This document shows positions 44,891 through 56,075 of a stretch of DNA of 64,000 nt, in pieces; positions within the stretch are counted from its first letter, which is position 1, and every line of letters begins with the position of its first letter. The notes below the pieces were generated by a model. It searched no databases. It saw nothing but the letters and a program-made list of their open reading frames with translations, and had not been told where the DNA came from. Position numbers and translations under genes: made by a program. Origin of the DNA: Cannabis sativa (Eukaryota; Streptophyta; Magnoliopsida; Rosales; Cannabaceae); NCBI RefSeq assembly GCF_029168945.1, contig NC_083601.1:23464160-23528159 (forward strand), in the 5' to 3' direction.

Positions 44891-46739
44891 TGTTGGAAAT
44901 TATTTTACCAGGATCTATTTACTATCATGTATGTTGGATTAAAAACCTAATATGATTTCTAAAACAATGAAAATAAACACATATAAAGTTAGAAAACCTT
45001 ACAGTGGGTGCAGCGGAATATTATGACTCCTTCCGTTCAGATCTCTAGCCCTTGATTCCTTTCTGTAGCAGAGCATCACCAAGATCTGAACCTGGATCTT
45101 CTTTTCTCCTTCTTTGATGCAGAATTTCCATAGTCTTACATACTATGATTGAGATACCACTTGATGTGTGTGGGCACTACTCATTCACTCAAAGGTTCGA
45201 AATTTAGAGAGAAGAAAAGAGAGAGAGGCGTGTGAGGCATTTTCTGAGAGAAATAAAGTGATCAAAGATGTGTGTCTGTTTCCTCAAGCCAACACTTTCT
45301 ATTTATAGAAAACCCTCTAGGTTTAGGTTAGAATTGCATGGCATTAAAATAATGGAAACTACAAATGGAATTTCCTATGCATAGGGCCGGCCATACAAAG
45401 GGATTGGGCCTCACTTTGCAACTTTCCCATTTTGTTATTTTTCATTCCCATTTTCTCAAAAATGCCAATTTTCCAATTTAACCTTTTAAATGCCAATTCT
45501 AATTATTTACTAACTTGGAAATAATTATTAAATAATATTTCCATTTAATATATTTATTAATTTAGACATATAAAGTCTCTTAATCAATAAATAAACCTAA
45601 AATCTCTTTTCTTTACAATTTCGCCCTTGCTTAGTGAAAATTCATAAAGTAGACATAGTCTAACTTTTAGAATTATAATTGATTAATTAAAATCAATTAA
45701 CTGAGTCTTACAAGCAGTATGGTCTCAACTAGTATGGGGACCATGGGTCTATGTAACCGAGCTTCCAATAAGTTGAACCGAATTTACCAAGTAAATTCCC
45801 TAACTTATTAATTCCTCATTGAATCCACACTTAGAACTTGGAATTGCACTCTCAGTCATATAGAACGCTCTATATGTTCCATGATATAGACACGTCATTA
45901 GTTATCCATTGTTATAACCCTAATGTGATCAATGATCCTCTATATAGATGATCTACATTGAAAAGGCACTACTGTTACCGCTACACCTTCAATGTATTTT
46001 ATCCTTAAAACACTTAACCCTGTATAAATGATATTTCAGTTAAGTGAAATGAGATCTCCACCATTTATCTTCGTTTGGTTAAGCTCGAAGGAAATCATCC
46101 TTTACTTTCTATTTGCCAAATAGAAGCTATAGATTCCATATTTATGTTAGCGCTCCCACTCAATTACATTACCGTGTTCCCAAAATGTACGTATCACCCT
46201 GACCCAAAAGTAGGCTTAACTAACAAATCAAAGAACACGAGTAACACTCTTGAGATTGAACCTAACCATATCTGGATTAAGATCATTTGATCTAGGATCA
46301 ACAGGTGATATTGAATTGAATAGATATTACGGTAAGTTCTAATATATCTAATCAAAGTTCAATATCGGTCCCTTCCGATGTATACTCCATACATCCGATA
46401 CTGGTAAACTTTGCCAATGTCCTGGAAAGGACATAACACTTTTCCAAGGTGTAAGAATACTTATCGCTGATTATACCATGTCAGTCTAAATCCAGTGTTC
46501 TGACAAATCAGGGAATAAACTTTTGAACATATAATTAAGATTATATTCCACTGTGCTGACAACACTATAATCTTAACAAATTCATATGTTCTGGACTTAA
46601 AAAGAATTCATACATTATATACATATAATCATGAAATAAATCATGTGAACCATGCAACATAAAATGTTATTTCTGATCTTTATTAATAAGTAAATCTGAT
46701 TATATGAAATGAGTTTTATTTAGGGCATAAAACCCAACA
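44891..46739 (-). repeat. 5' LTR of the non-autonomous Copia element
   Basis: 1849 bp, about 99% identical to 36814-38662. A 71-codon plus-strand frame (46075-46290) recurs in the sister LTR but is antisense to the element and lacks family features. Confidence 0.95.
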
Positions 46740-46744
46740 TTAAT

Positions 46745-46868
46745 TCAATGGGCAACATTGCCTCATAAACCATAAGTCATGGCAAAAGGTGTCTGCCTGG
46801 TTGTTATCATTTTCAGTTGCTATGTACGATCAAAGTACCTCAAGTAGTTCCTCAAGCCAGTTACCCCG
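46745..46868 (-). pseudogene. Ty3/gypsy integrase relic (part 2 of 2)
   Basis: The minus strand gives a broken TPFAMTYGxEAMLPIEL-type block (ends YEAMLPIEL), which is the integrase sequence directly upstream of the part at 36531-36813. Together they show one Tat/Athila-type integrase split by the 9.9-kb insertion. Its own upstream end is cut by the LTR starting at 46869. Confidence 0.75.
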
Positions 46869-48755
46869 TGTTGGAATTTATTTTCCAGGATCTTAGATCT
46901 ACTCATAAGTATGTTGTTTAACACCCTAAATATAAACTTTCTAAAACGATAATTAAACACATATAAAGTTAAGAAAACCTTACATTGGTAGCAGCAGAAT
47001 AATGTCTCCTTCCACTCAGATCTCTAACCCTTGTATCCTTTCTGTCGCAGAGTATTATCAAGATCTGAGCCCGAATGTCCTTCTCTTTGTGTGTGATCCT
47101 TCACAGTCTTCCAATCTATGATTAAGGTACCACTTGCTGTGTGTGGGCACTACTCTATCACTAAGGGTTTCGAAATTGTGAAGAGGAAAAGAGAGAGAGG
47201 TAGGGTCGGCTATAGAGAGAGAAAGTGGAAGGCTCAGTTTTTCTGAAAAGGCAATCTTTTAATTTTTTGACAAAAAGCTTATTTTTTGACTAGCCATCAC
47301 TTTCTATTTATAGGCAACTACTAGGTTTAGGTTAGTAATTATTTGGCATTAAAATAATGAAAATATTAATTGGAAAAATCCTATCAAGTGGCCGGCCACA
47401 GGTGTTATTGGGCCTCACTTGAATTTTGCAGTTTTCACAATTTTTATTTTTATTTTCTCAAAAACGCCAATTTTCCAATTCTAACCAATTAAATGCCAAA
47501 ACTAATTATTTAATAACTAAAATAGATTATTAAATAATATTATCATTTAATATAATTATTAATTAGACATATAGAGTCTCTTAATTAATAAATAAACCTA
47601 GAATCTCTTTTCTTTACAATTTCACCCCTGCTTAGTGAAAATTCACAAATTAGACATAGTCTAACTTTAGAATTATAATTGATTAATTATAAATCAATTA
47701 TTGAGTCTTACAAGCAGTATGGTCTCAACTAGAATGGGGACCATGGATCTATATGCTGAGCTTCCAATAAGTGAACCGAATTTACTAAGTAAATCCCTAC
47801 TTATTAATTCCTCGTTGAATCCACTCTTAGAACTTAGAATTGCACTCTCAGACTTATATAGAGCATTTTATATGTTTCATGATATAGATATGCTATCTCA
47901 TTTAACCATTGTTATAATCTTAATGTGATCAAAGATCCTCTATATAGATGATTTACATCGAGATGGAATAATTTTACCGTTTTCACCCCTCAATGTATTT
48001 GGCCCCTTAAAACACTTAGCTACCTCTAAATGATGTTTTAGTGATCTATGAATTAGTCACTGAAACAAGAGCTCATCCATTTACTTCTATTTAGCTAAGC
48101 TCGAAGGGAATCATCACTTGACTTCTATACACCAGTAGAAGCTATAGATTTCATATTTATGTTCAGCGCTCCCACTCAATCATACTATCATGTTCTTAAA
48201 ATATACGTATCACCCTGACCCAAAAGTAGGCTTAACTAATAAATCAAAGAACATGAATAGCACTCCTGAGCTGAGCCTAAGCATATCAGGATTTAGATTC
48301 TTTTAATCTAAGATCAACTACTGATATTGACTTGGAAAGATACAACGGTAAGTTTATAATATCTTAACTAAGTTCAATATCGGTCCAGTCCAATGTATAC
48401 TTCATACATTCGAAACTAGTATACTTTACCAATGTCATGGAAAGAACATAACACTTACTCCAAGTGTAAGTACACATCATCGCTGATTATCACATCAGTG
48501 TAAATCCAAAACACTGATGAAACATGGACTTAGTCTTTTGAATCATATAATCACAATCACATTCCACTGTGTTGACAATACTGTAATTGTGAATAAATAT
48601 ATGTTCTGGACTTAACAGATTTTGTGCTTATATATATAATAAACATATTAAACTATAAGCATGTAAAATTCATGCAAACATAAATCACTTCAAATTTCTT
48701 ATATTGATAACTAATCAGATTGTAAAGGGTTTTATTTAGGGCACAAAACCCAACA
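46869..48755 (-). mobile_element. 3' LTR of another copy of the 1.85-kb Copia family
   Basis: 1887 bp, plus-strand ends TGTTGGAATT and AACCCAACA, followed by AACTCCCACTTGCAC, the complement of the family PPT. So it is a 3' LTR of a minus-strand element whose interior starts at 48756. It is clearly diverged from the pair at 36.8-46.7 kb. No 5' LTR is found to the right within the window. Confidence 0.9.
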
Positions 48756-49031
48756 AACTCCCACTTGCACTAACATAAAACAAACTGTGCATTTTAATCA
48801 ATCTGTTGTCTTGATCTTCAGATCAAGTGTAGTATATTTGAATCCACCCAAACTTTTGGAAACAAGTTCATAAAAACATTATGAAACATCCTTTACTGTA
48901 TGCTTTACTCATCAAGGGATACAAAAATCCTTACTGTTTTTAAAGTACATCTGAATAAACAGAAGACATATCTCTCATATTTTAAAATTTGGAACTGAGA
49001 TGCTTCACACACTTTCTCGAGGTGCATAATA
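48756..49031 (-). mobile_element. Truncated interior of the preceding Copia copy
   Basis: Includes the PPT complement and about 250 bp of 3' interior similar in layout to 38663-38900. It then passes into unrelated sequence around 48990 (CACACACTTTCTCGAGGTGC), which has a second copy near 50948. No frame. Confidence 0.6.
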
Positions 49032-49039
49032 AGCACAGG

Positions 49040-49614
49040 TAGGGGTGTTCATTGGATCACATCCAATATTTTTAGGCCTATCGAGATTTAATCTGATTAT
49101 ATATTGGATGATAGATTTTACCATATGATTCGATCCAACTAATTTCAATCATCCAATTGATCCAACATCCAATGGATATTGGATTAGATCAGTTCTATCC
49201 ATTGGATGTATTTCATGTATATCTATTAGTTTAATTTGGGTTTATCCAATATTTTAGATCTAATATTTATTGGATGAGATCGGATCCATCTAATATTTTA
49301 GATCCAATATCTACTAGATTGAATTGGACCTATCCAATTTAAAAAAAGTAAAATTTTAATGTTAATTTTGATATATACATATATTTTTCTTACGTATAAC
49401 AACATAAAATTTAATTTTTCATTCAAACTAAATGAAAATATTCATTAGTTTGATTAGATATTGGATGTATTGGATTTTTGGACACTCCATCCAACATCCG
49501 ATCTGATCCTATTGGATATTCAAAAATAACATCCAATCTGATCTGATCACAATTAGATATCCAATATTTGGCGGTCGATTGTTATTAGATTGGATTGATT
49601 TATGCACACCCCTA
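49040..49614. mobile_element. hAT-type MITE, 575 bp, 8-bp TSD
   Basis: Ends are TAGGGGTGTTCA and TGCACACCCCTA, flanked by AGCACAGG (49032-49039) and AGCACGGG (49615-49622), an 8-bp duplication with one mismatch. The interior is packed with ATTGGAT/ATCCAAT words in both orientations, as expected for subterminal binding repeats. No coding capacity. Confidence 0.85.
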
Positions 49615-49643
49615 AGCACGGGTCAAAGGATTCGTAACACATG

Positions 49644-50916
49644 TGCTACAAAAATAGGTATTTTATCCTGGTTTTTAGGGGCATTTTATTTAAGTTTTTG
49701 CTAAAATAAAAATCGAAATATATGCTAGTGGGATAAAAAAGAATTTTTAATCCTGATTTTTATATAAAAACCCAAGATAAAAGAGATTTTCTATCCCGAT
49801 TTTTATGTAAAAACCAGGATTAAATGTTAAAAAATACAATAAAAAATTAAACCCAAAAAAAGTTATACCAGTTCCATGAAAGTCACTATCACTTTTACAA
49901 TCAGAGACCAAAATTTTATAATCAATCAATACAAAAACTATATTAACTTTACCAACCCAAAAACTAAAACTTTATTATCAATTCAGAATTTTACAATTTT
50001 CTCAAAATATACAAATGAAATCAGTAAAAGACAAGCTAAACTTTACACCAAAAAAAATCAGTACAATCAAAGCCACCACTGCCTTCGACAACCACAAACC
50101 GACACGAACAACGACTAACCATTAACCTTCCTCAACCACCAATCGTGAAGCTCCGTCCACCACGAAACCCCACGAACCTACAAGCACCATGGTCAATGAA
50201 TTGCCACAGACCTCTGTCCACCTGAGAAAAGAAAGAAGGAGAGAGATCCAAACCTCTGTCCACCAAGAATCAAAGTTTCATAAAAAAAATGTAGAACAAG
50301 ATCAAACAATACCTAGAGGTTTCCATAAGAAAGATCAGCGTCGCGAAGCCCGGGAGAAAGAGCCAGCATCGCAGAGGCCGACCGGAGAAGATTAGTCCAG
50401 CCTAGAAGATGGCAGCACGGAGAACATGGAGATAGAGATAGCAGCGGATGAGAAAGAAAGTGTGGGAGAAAGAGATAAAACCCTAAACCTAAATGTCTTT
50501 TTATATGGTCAATTATAAAAAAAAATTAATGAAAATAAGTTCAAGAAACCGTGTGATAGAATGCTTTATTGAAAAGCTAGAGACATGTTTGGCAAAATAC
50601 CAAATAACCATAGTGGAAATATTATTTTTTGAGGTCCAACCAAATGGGGCCCTTGTTCCAACTTTTATCCCAGTTCTTAGCTAAAAATTGGAATTAAAAG
50701 TCTCACTTAAAATGTTAAGGTTGTGTTTGGTAAATGCATAAAAATAGCCCTTCCAACATTGTTTTTTGTGTGTTTGTCAAACAAGACCCTTGTTCGAAAC
50801 TTTTTTCTTTAAGAATCCAACTATAAAAGTGAGATCAAAAGTAACAAAATAACTTTTGTCCCACTTTTTTTTTTCAAATTTAAAAAGTGGGCTAAAAAGT
50901 TCCTTTTGTTGTAGTG
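49644..50916. mobile_element. Possible CACTA-like non-autonomous element
   Basis: The right end CCTTTTGTTGTAGTG (to 50916) is CACTA-like. The left end TGCTACAAAAATAGGTATTTTAT is similar to its reverse complement (CACTACAACAAAAGGAACTTTTTA) but has lost the first bases, and I found no clear 3-bp duplication. The interior has repeated TATCCxGATTTTTA units near 49670-49830 and short frames with no family features. Confidence 0.5.
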
Positions 50917-51838
50917 CTAGCCGTCATTTCACATCCTCATACGTCACGCACTTTCTCGAGGTGCATAATAAGCACGAGTCAAAGGATTCATGATATGTGT
51001 ACTCTACATAAGGAAAACAAAAAGGTTTGCGAGCTTTCGCAACCTTCTACTTTGGAATTCCAAAGGGCCATACCCATTTGCAGTTTTGCATTTTACGATG
51101 AATCCAAATTGGAGCTGCAAGCCTTCGCGACTCTTGAGCCTCAAAGGCTTAGGAGATAAATTTTATACGTGCTTCCGAATAAGTGACACATGTACTTTCA
51201 AGGCCTAAGGTTAGTGGATCAACTCACCACGGAGTCAAATTATGACTTCGAATTCAAAGACGAATCCAACCTACAGACATGATAAAGTAGGACCTCATGG
51301 TCCCAAAAGAGCTACATGCTTAGAAGGCAAAAGGTCTAGCAGAGCGAATTTGGATACCCTCATAGGGTAATTCAGAATGGGCAACTGAAAAAGACATCTA
51401 AAGGCATCCAAAAATCATCCTACGATGCATCCTCCACACACATAATCCTTAAATTCAGAGGTTTATCCCCTACATCATACCTAGGGGTGCACACACCACC
51501 AAAAGGAACATACCTTTTTGACCAACGCCATATTCTCTAACAGTTACTGTACATAATGGGTTGCACATGACACTTCTCACCATCAAATGGTCTCCACTCG
51601 TACGGAAGATCATTATCTCTTAAGTTGGATCTCACCTAGCAGACCCAAAGTTAATATAAATTGTATTTTACCCCATTAGTGAGCCTAGTTGACACATATA
51701 AATCCTAGCATTTCTGGGTTTACTCATAAACCCGACTCTATCTTATAAATAGAATATTACCCCTTCAAGCAGGGGCGAAGCTAGGATTAGGTCAAGGGGG
51801 GCCAATATACTCTTCGAGATTAAATTATTTAGTCCACA
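50917..51838. other. Repeat-derived spacer, LTR-like sequence and hAT-like fragment
   Basis: At 50940-51010 it carries a second copy of the sequence that flanks the hAT MITE. From about 51010 to 51770 it resembles an old LTR U3, with a possible TATA sequence CTTATAAATAGAA near 51742. At 51774 GGGGCGAAGCTAGG followed by GGGGGGCC is the kind of terminus seen on plant hAT-like repeats. No gene. Confidence 0.4.
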
Positions 51839-51847
51839 TATAAAATA

Positions 51848-52222
51848 GGATTAATACTATTTTAGACTTTGTATTTTACAAAAGTTACCGAATGAATTCT
51901 CTGTTTTGTAAAATGACAAATTGGACCCTGTATTTTTCAAAATGGTACAAAATACTAGTACTCTAAGCTCAATTTTCAATATTTTTTTTTAATAAAACTA
52001 ACTTGAAGACAATTTATAGCACGCACTAATGCAGAAAATGTACACAGTTTTATCATAACAACTCTAGATCGAGTTTAATTAACTTTTATTTTGACAAAAA
52101 AATTAGCTTAGGGTACTATTTTGTACCATTTTGAAAAATACAGGGTTCAATTTGTTATTTAACAAAACCGATACTTTAATCAGTAATATTTGTAAAACAA
52201 AGATTCAAAATAGTATTTATAC
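51848..52222. mobile_element. Mutator-like foldback MITE, 375 bp, 9-bp TSD
   Basis: Long terminal inverted repeats of about 125 bp: the left arm has AATACTATTTTAGA, TTGTAAAATGACAAATTGGA and CCCTGTATTTTTCAAAATGG, and the right arm carries each as its reverse complement with some mismatches. The flanks are an exact TATAAAATA at 51839-51847 and 52223-52231. Long inverted repeats with a 9-bp duplication are the mark of Mutator-like elements. No coding capacity. Confidence 0.88.
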
Positions 52223-52231
52223 TATAAAATA

Positions 52232-52970
52232 TTATATTTTTCATGCAACTATCAAATAAATAAAAATCATTATCATCAATATAATTTAAGATCAAATAAT
52301 ATATAATGTGATAATAATAAAATTTCAAATTTTGAGAAAAAATAATTTTACATCAGTCGAGTACTACATCATTTAAATATATTGAATGATAAACTAAAAT
52401 AACGGTATGATTTTTTATATATTGTATATCAAAATTATCAACTTAAGAAATTAATGAATCACACTAAAAAAACTATTGAGTTCAAATAAAATTTTAAAAT
52501 CAGCTAATATTACTAATAAGCTACAAAATTCACAAATTTTAATATTTCTTGAATTCAATACGAGTATAACAAATAAATTTCTGGTGTAGAATTCCGTATA
52601 ATGATTCACATAGAAACTACCGAAGAAATCACCAATCCAAACTGTAAATTGGAAAAAAAAAATTAAAAATAGTATATAAAGTAATTCCCTAATTTTTTTA
52701 GTGACTATCAAAGAATAATATTTATTAAAAAATATTCTGTATATACTAATAAAGTGGTCGTAATAGTTGTTTACATATAGAAATTTTAAATGATATATAT
52801 GAATATTAATTGGATAATAAAATCATATTAAATAATTTTAATTTTATTTTTATGTGTAATTTTAAAAATATATTAAAAATAATAAATTTATACAAAGAAC
52901 TCTAAAGAATTTTTTTAAAAAATATCATACGATTTCTTTTATATAAAAAAGGCTAATTACGTCAAAAAAA
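52232..52970. other. AT-rich spacer without a recognised gene
   Basis: Very AT-rich. A small direct repeat AAAAAAGGCTAATTA occurs at about 52946 and 52966, just before the next foldback element. The only frame of note (minus, 52451-52711) is Phe/Leu-rich low-complexity sequence without features. Confidence 0.5.
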
Positions 52971-53394
52971 GGCTAATTAGTATTTTTGCTCCCTAACTAT
53001 AATATGTACCAAATCATGCCCCCAAACTTTTGAGGCCGTTAAAAATTCCCTCCAACTATTGAGGATGTTGAATTCAAGGACTTCCGTCCAATTTTATTAA
53101 TGGAAGTCTGACATGAATGAAACTTCAAGTGACATGATTTGATATATGTCAAAATTTCAGGCACATGATTTGATACATATTAAAGTTCGGAAAGCATGAT
53201 TTGATACATATCAAAGTTCAGTGATACGATTTGGTATAAGACAATATTCATTTTAGTAAAAATAAATGAAATTGAACAGAAATCCTTGAATCTAACAATC
53301 TCAATAGTTCGAAGGAAATTTTAACGGTCTAAAAAGTTCAAGAAACATGATTTGATATATATTAAAATTTGGAGTATCAAATTCCTAATTAGCC
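52971..53394. mobile_element. Foldback MITE, 424 bp, ends GGCTAATTAG
   Basis: The arms are inverted repeats of about 135 bp. The left arm has GGCTAATTAG, ACCAAATCATG, GGCCGTTAAAAATTCC and TTCAAGGACTTCCGTCCAATTT; the right arm carries each in reverse complement with changes. The middle repeats a CATGATTTGATACATAT unit three to four times. Flanks are A-rich (AAAAAAA and AAAAAATTA), so the duplication is not decisive. Confidence 0.8.
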
Positions 53395-55700
53395 AAAAAA
53401 TTATTGGTTAACTATGTTTTCCAAATTTATATGTTTATAATGAAACAAGTTATTATTTGTAATGGAAGAAGTTACATTTATTTGTTTATTTGTAAGTGTG
53501 CTAATTTTAATACTATGTAATTTCTCTTTATTTAATTTGTTATTTTATTTTTCTTTGTTTATGTTGTTATCTACATGCATGCGTTGTTTTATTATGCTTT
53601 CCAGCGGGAATTAAAACTGCAAAGCATAATAAGTTTTTTTTTTTTTGAAAAAAAGCATAATAAGTTCTTCAACCAAAAAAAAAATTGAAAAATCAAAAAC
53701 TAATAATACATTCATAAGCATAGAGAGAAGAGAACAAAAATTAGAAGAAGAAAAAATGGAGCAATTAAAAGAATGGCTATTTAGGATTTCTATTCTCAAG
53801 CTATGTCATATGCATTATTTTGTCCCTTGAGTTTTTCAATTTGTCACAAATTGATGGTGTAATGTTGTACATTAGTTTTTCTATCAAGTTTTGTCACATT
53901 TGGCAAACAAAATAATGACATAAATATTTAGTCATTTGTCACGTCATTGTTATGTCAAAGTCACGTGCTTAATTAATATTAAAAAAATAATTTTTTTAAT
54001 TAAATTTTACGTTAATTGATTTTTGATTCAATAATTTTTATTTTTTTAATGTTAAATTATATATGTGTGTTGATGTGACAATTAGATAAGTATTTATATC
54101 ATTATTTTATTTGCTACGTATAATAAAATTTAATAAAATAACCAATTTACGACTAAAAAGTTGAAAAGGTAAAATAATAGTCTAAAAAAAATCTAAAGTT
54201 GAGATGGTAAAATATGTCATATGGGGCAGAAATCTAAATTGCCTAAAAGAAAACTAAAAACAACTATATTCATAGAATCCATAATCAATGGTTAAAGAAA
54301 AGTGCCTCAAGGGATCATTAAAAAGAGAAGCACTTTATTTTTTTCTTTGTTGTTCTTCTTTATTGTATCTTGTTAAAAAAGAGGAAATTAAATTGTGTGA
54401 GCACGATGATGAGAAAATTAAGGAGAATAGTTAATACTTTTATATGTAAGATGTACCAAGTCGTGTTTTGGTAAGGTACTTTTTCCCTTAATTATTATTA
54501 TTGTTTGCTTTCGTATTTCTGTACTTATTTTAGAGCTTTTATTGATGTTTTATCAAATCTTTGAACCATATGAGGGAAAAAAAGAAAAAGTTAAAGGTCC
54601 AATTTTGGTGCTGTTGTTTTGATAGCACATATCAGAATTAGGCATCTCCTTCAATACCATGGACTCGTAGACTTTAATAATATGCCAACCACCTTATTGA
54701 TATCGTTAACTTCCTGTTATAATCTCTTAGTCAATTTCTACGCTAAAAAACAACACATGTCTTGAATAATTTTTTTTTTATTTTTTTTATGGCGGTGTTC
54801 TCTACAATATCATCTTATAAATTTTTGAAAAATTTCAAATACTGTAAATTATTCAGAATTTTTCAAAAATATATACTGTAACTATAACGAATACCGAAAA
54901 AAATTTAAAAAAATATATTTGAAATGAGAATAGTTATAATGTATTATTCTCTCAGATGTTATATTGTTATTGATGTAATTAAATATTCAATCTATATGAT
55001 TTAAAAAAAATAATTTTTAAAAAATATCGATAATTATTTGTGGTTCACCTATTAAAAAAAATAACCAATAACAATCTTATTGAAATAATATTTTCTCAAA
55101 TCATTCAGAGACAACCGCTGCAATCTTATTGGCTGTGAACTTCTTTTAATAAAGAATGCAAATAGACCAAATTATGTAAATTTGACACAAATGAGAAATG
55201 GGCAAACCTAAGTTTTCAAATATAATTAAAAAATATATTTCTGTTGGGAAGAAAGAATATGTGTGACTTTTGTAAAAGTAGGCCTTCGTCACTATTTGGA
55301 TGTGATAAATGTAACATTTTTTTTTGAATAAAAATTTCAGTATTAATTTTAGATACATTAATTATCTTACATTACATTTATGGTTCTTTTTTTCAGTTTG
55401 AAAACGAAATTTCAGATTAATATCTATGTCAGTTTTAAAAACATTTTAAATGTTTGTTGGTGATTTTTTTTTGAGGGAGTTGTTTGTTGGTGATCAATCA
55501 TCAGATTTTTACTAAACGATGATTTTTTTTATTTTTATATTTTCTGAAAAGGGATAATCATTGAAACTTCGGCAGCATTAATAATTAATAATTAATAATA
55601 ACAATAATTTAAAATAAATAATCCAATATTTATTATTATTATTATTTGAATATGAGCAAGATATGAGATTTTTGTGTTGTGGTCTAATTGATAAGCCATC
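53395..55700. other. AT-rich intergenic DNA, possible third foldback at 53.80-54.24 kb
   Basis: No gene. Around 53800-54240, an ATGTCATATG and ATTATTTTGTCCCTTGAGTTTTTCAA segment returns in reverse complement as ATTTTACC and TTTTCAACTTTTTAG with GTCATATG, which suggests a decayed MITE. The rest is low-complexity A and T with (ATT)n tracts near 55580 and 55630. Confidence 0.45.
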
Positions 55701-56075
55701 CACTCATCTTCTTTCTTTCAAATTCTGAGCCCAAAACACCAAATAAAGTTTTTTCAACTCAGTTTCGAACATATATTCACGATCAGCGTCGTTTCCACAC
55801 ATAAAGCTAATAAAGGAAACCACTTTCACTATGATCATTGTTCCATTAATTTCTTCCACTATCAACCTCCTCAGAAGAAAAACCAAAAACCCACCTTCAC
55901 CATCCTCCTTCATATTCAAAACCCATTAAAAGATAAATTTTTTAAAATTTTTTTTAATAAATTTTTGGTAGTCATGTTATTCTTTTGAAACCAATCAGAA
56001 ACCAACAACAACGACGACGACCCAACTGGGCATTTCGCTTATTCGTGCTATTTGGTCAACTGGGTCGGTTTCCAG
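55701..56075 (+). promoter_or_regulatory. Upstream region and 5' UTR of the ATG1 gene
   Basis: A less AT-rich stretch directly precedes the ATG1 start codon, with an ACAACAACGACGACG purine-pyrimidine tract at about 56006. It probably holds the 5' UTR and core promoter. I could not pick a TATA box. The minus-strand frame at 55704-55919 has no features. Confidence 0.45.

Larger units (their letters stand above)
36814..46739 (-). mobile_element. Non-autonomous Copia-family retrotransposon, 9.9 kb, nearly identical LTRs
   Basis: LTRs of exactly 1849 bp each lie at 36814-38662 (3') and 44891-46739 (5'). They differ at about 19 sites by eye, roughly 1%. The flanks CTAAT (36809-36813) and TTAAT (46740-46744) are a 5-bp duplication with one mismatch. 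On the minus strand the 5' LTR is followed by a PBS (44874-44890, TGGCACCAGAGCCATGG), a GC-rich structured leader, about 2.5 kb of extremely AT-rich non-coding DNA, shattered Copia pol, and a PPT (GTGCAAGTGGGAGTT) at the 3' LTR. No frame above about 125 codons exists inside, so it must have been moved by proteins of another element. Confidence 0.93.

Noticed and set aside
49876..50684. Frames of 60-80 codons inside the CACTA-like element
   Set aside because: Lys/Gln/Thr-rich short frames without a domain, in a probable non-coding transposon.
55704..55919. 71-codon minus-strand frame upstream of ATG1
   Set aside because: It lies in the probable promoter/5' UTR, with no domain, and is short enough to occur by chance.
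56052..56075. Upstream TTG as start of ATG1
   Set aside because: The first in-frame ATG at 56076 directly precedes the conserved kinase N-terminus, and the upstream codons do not match the family.
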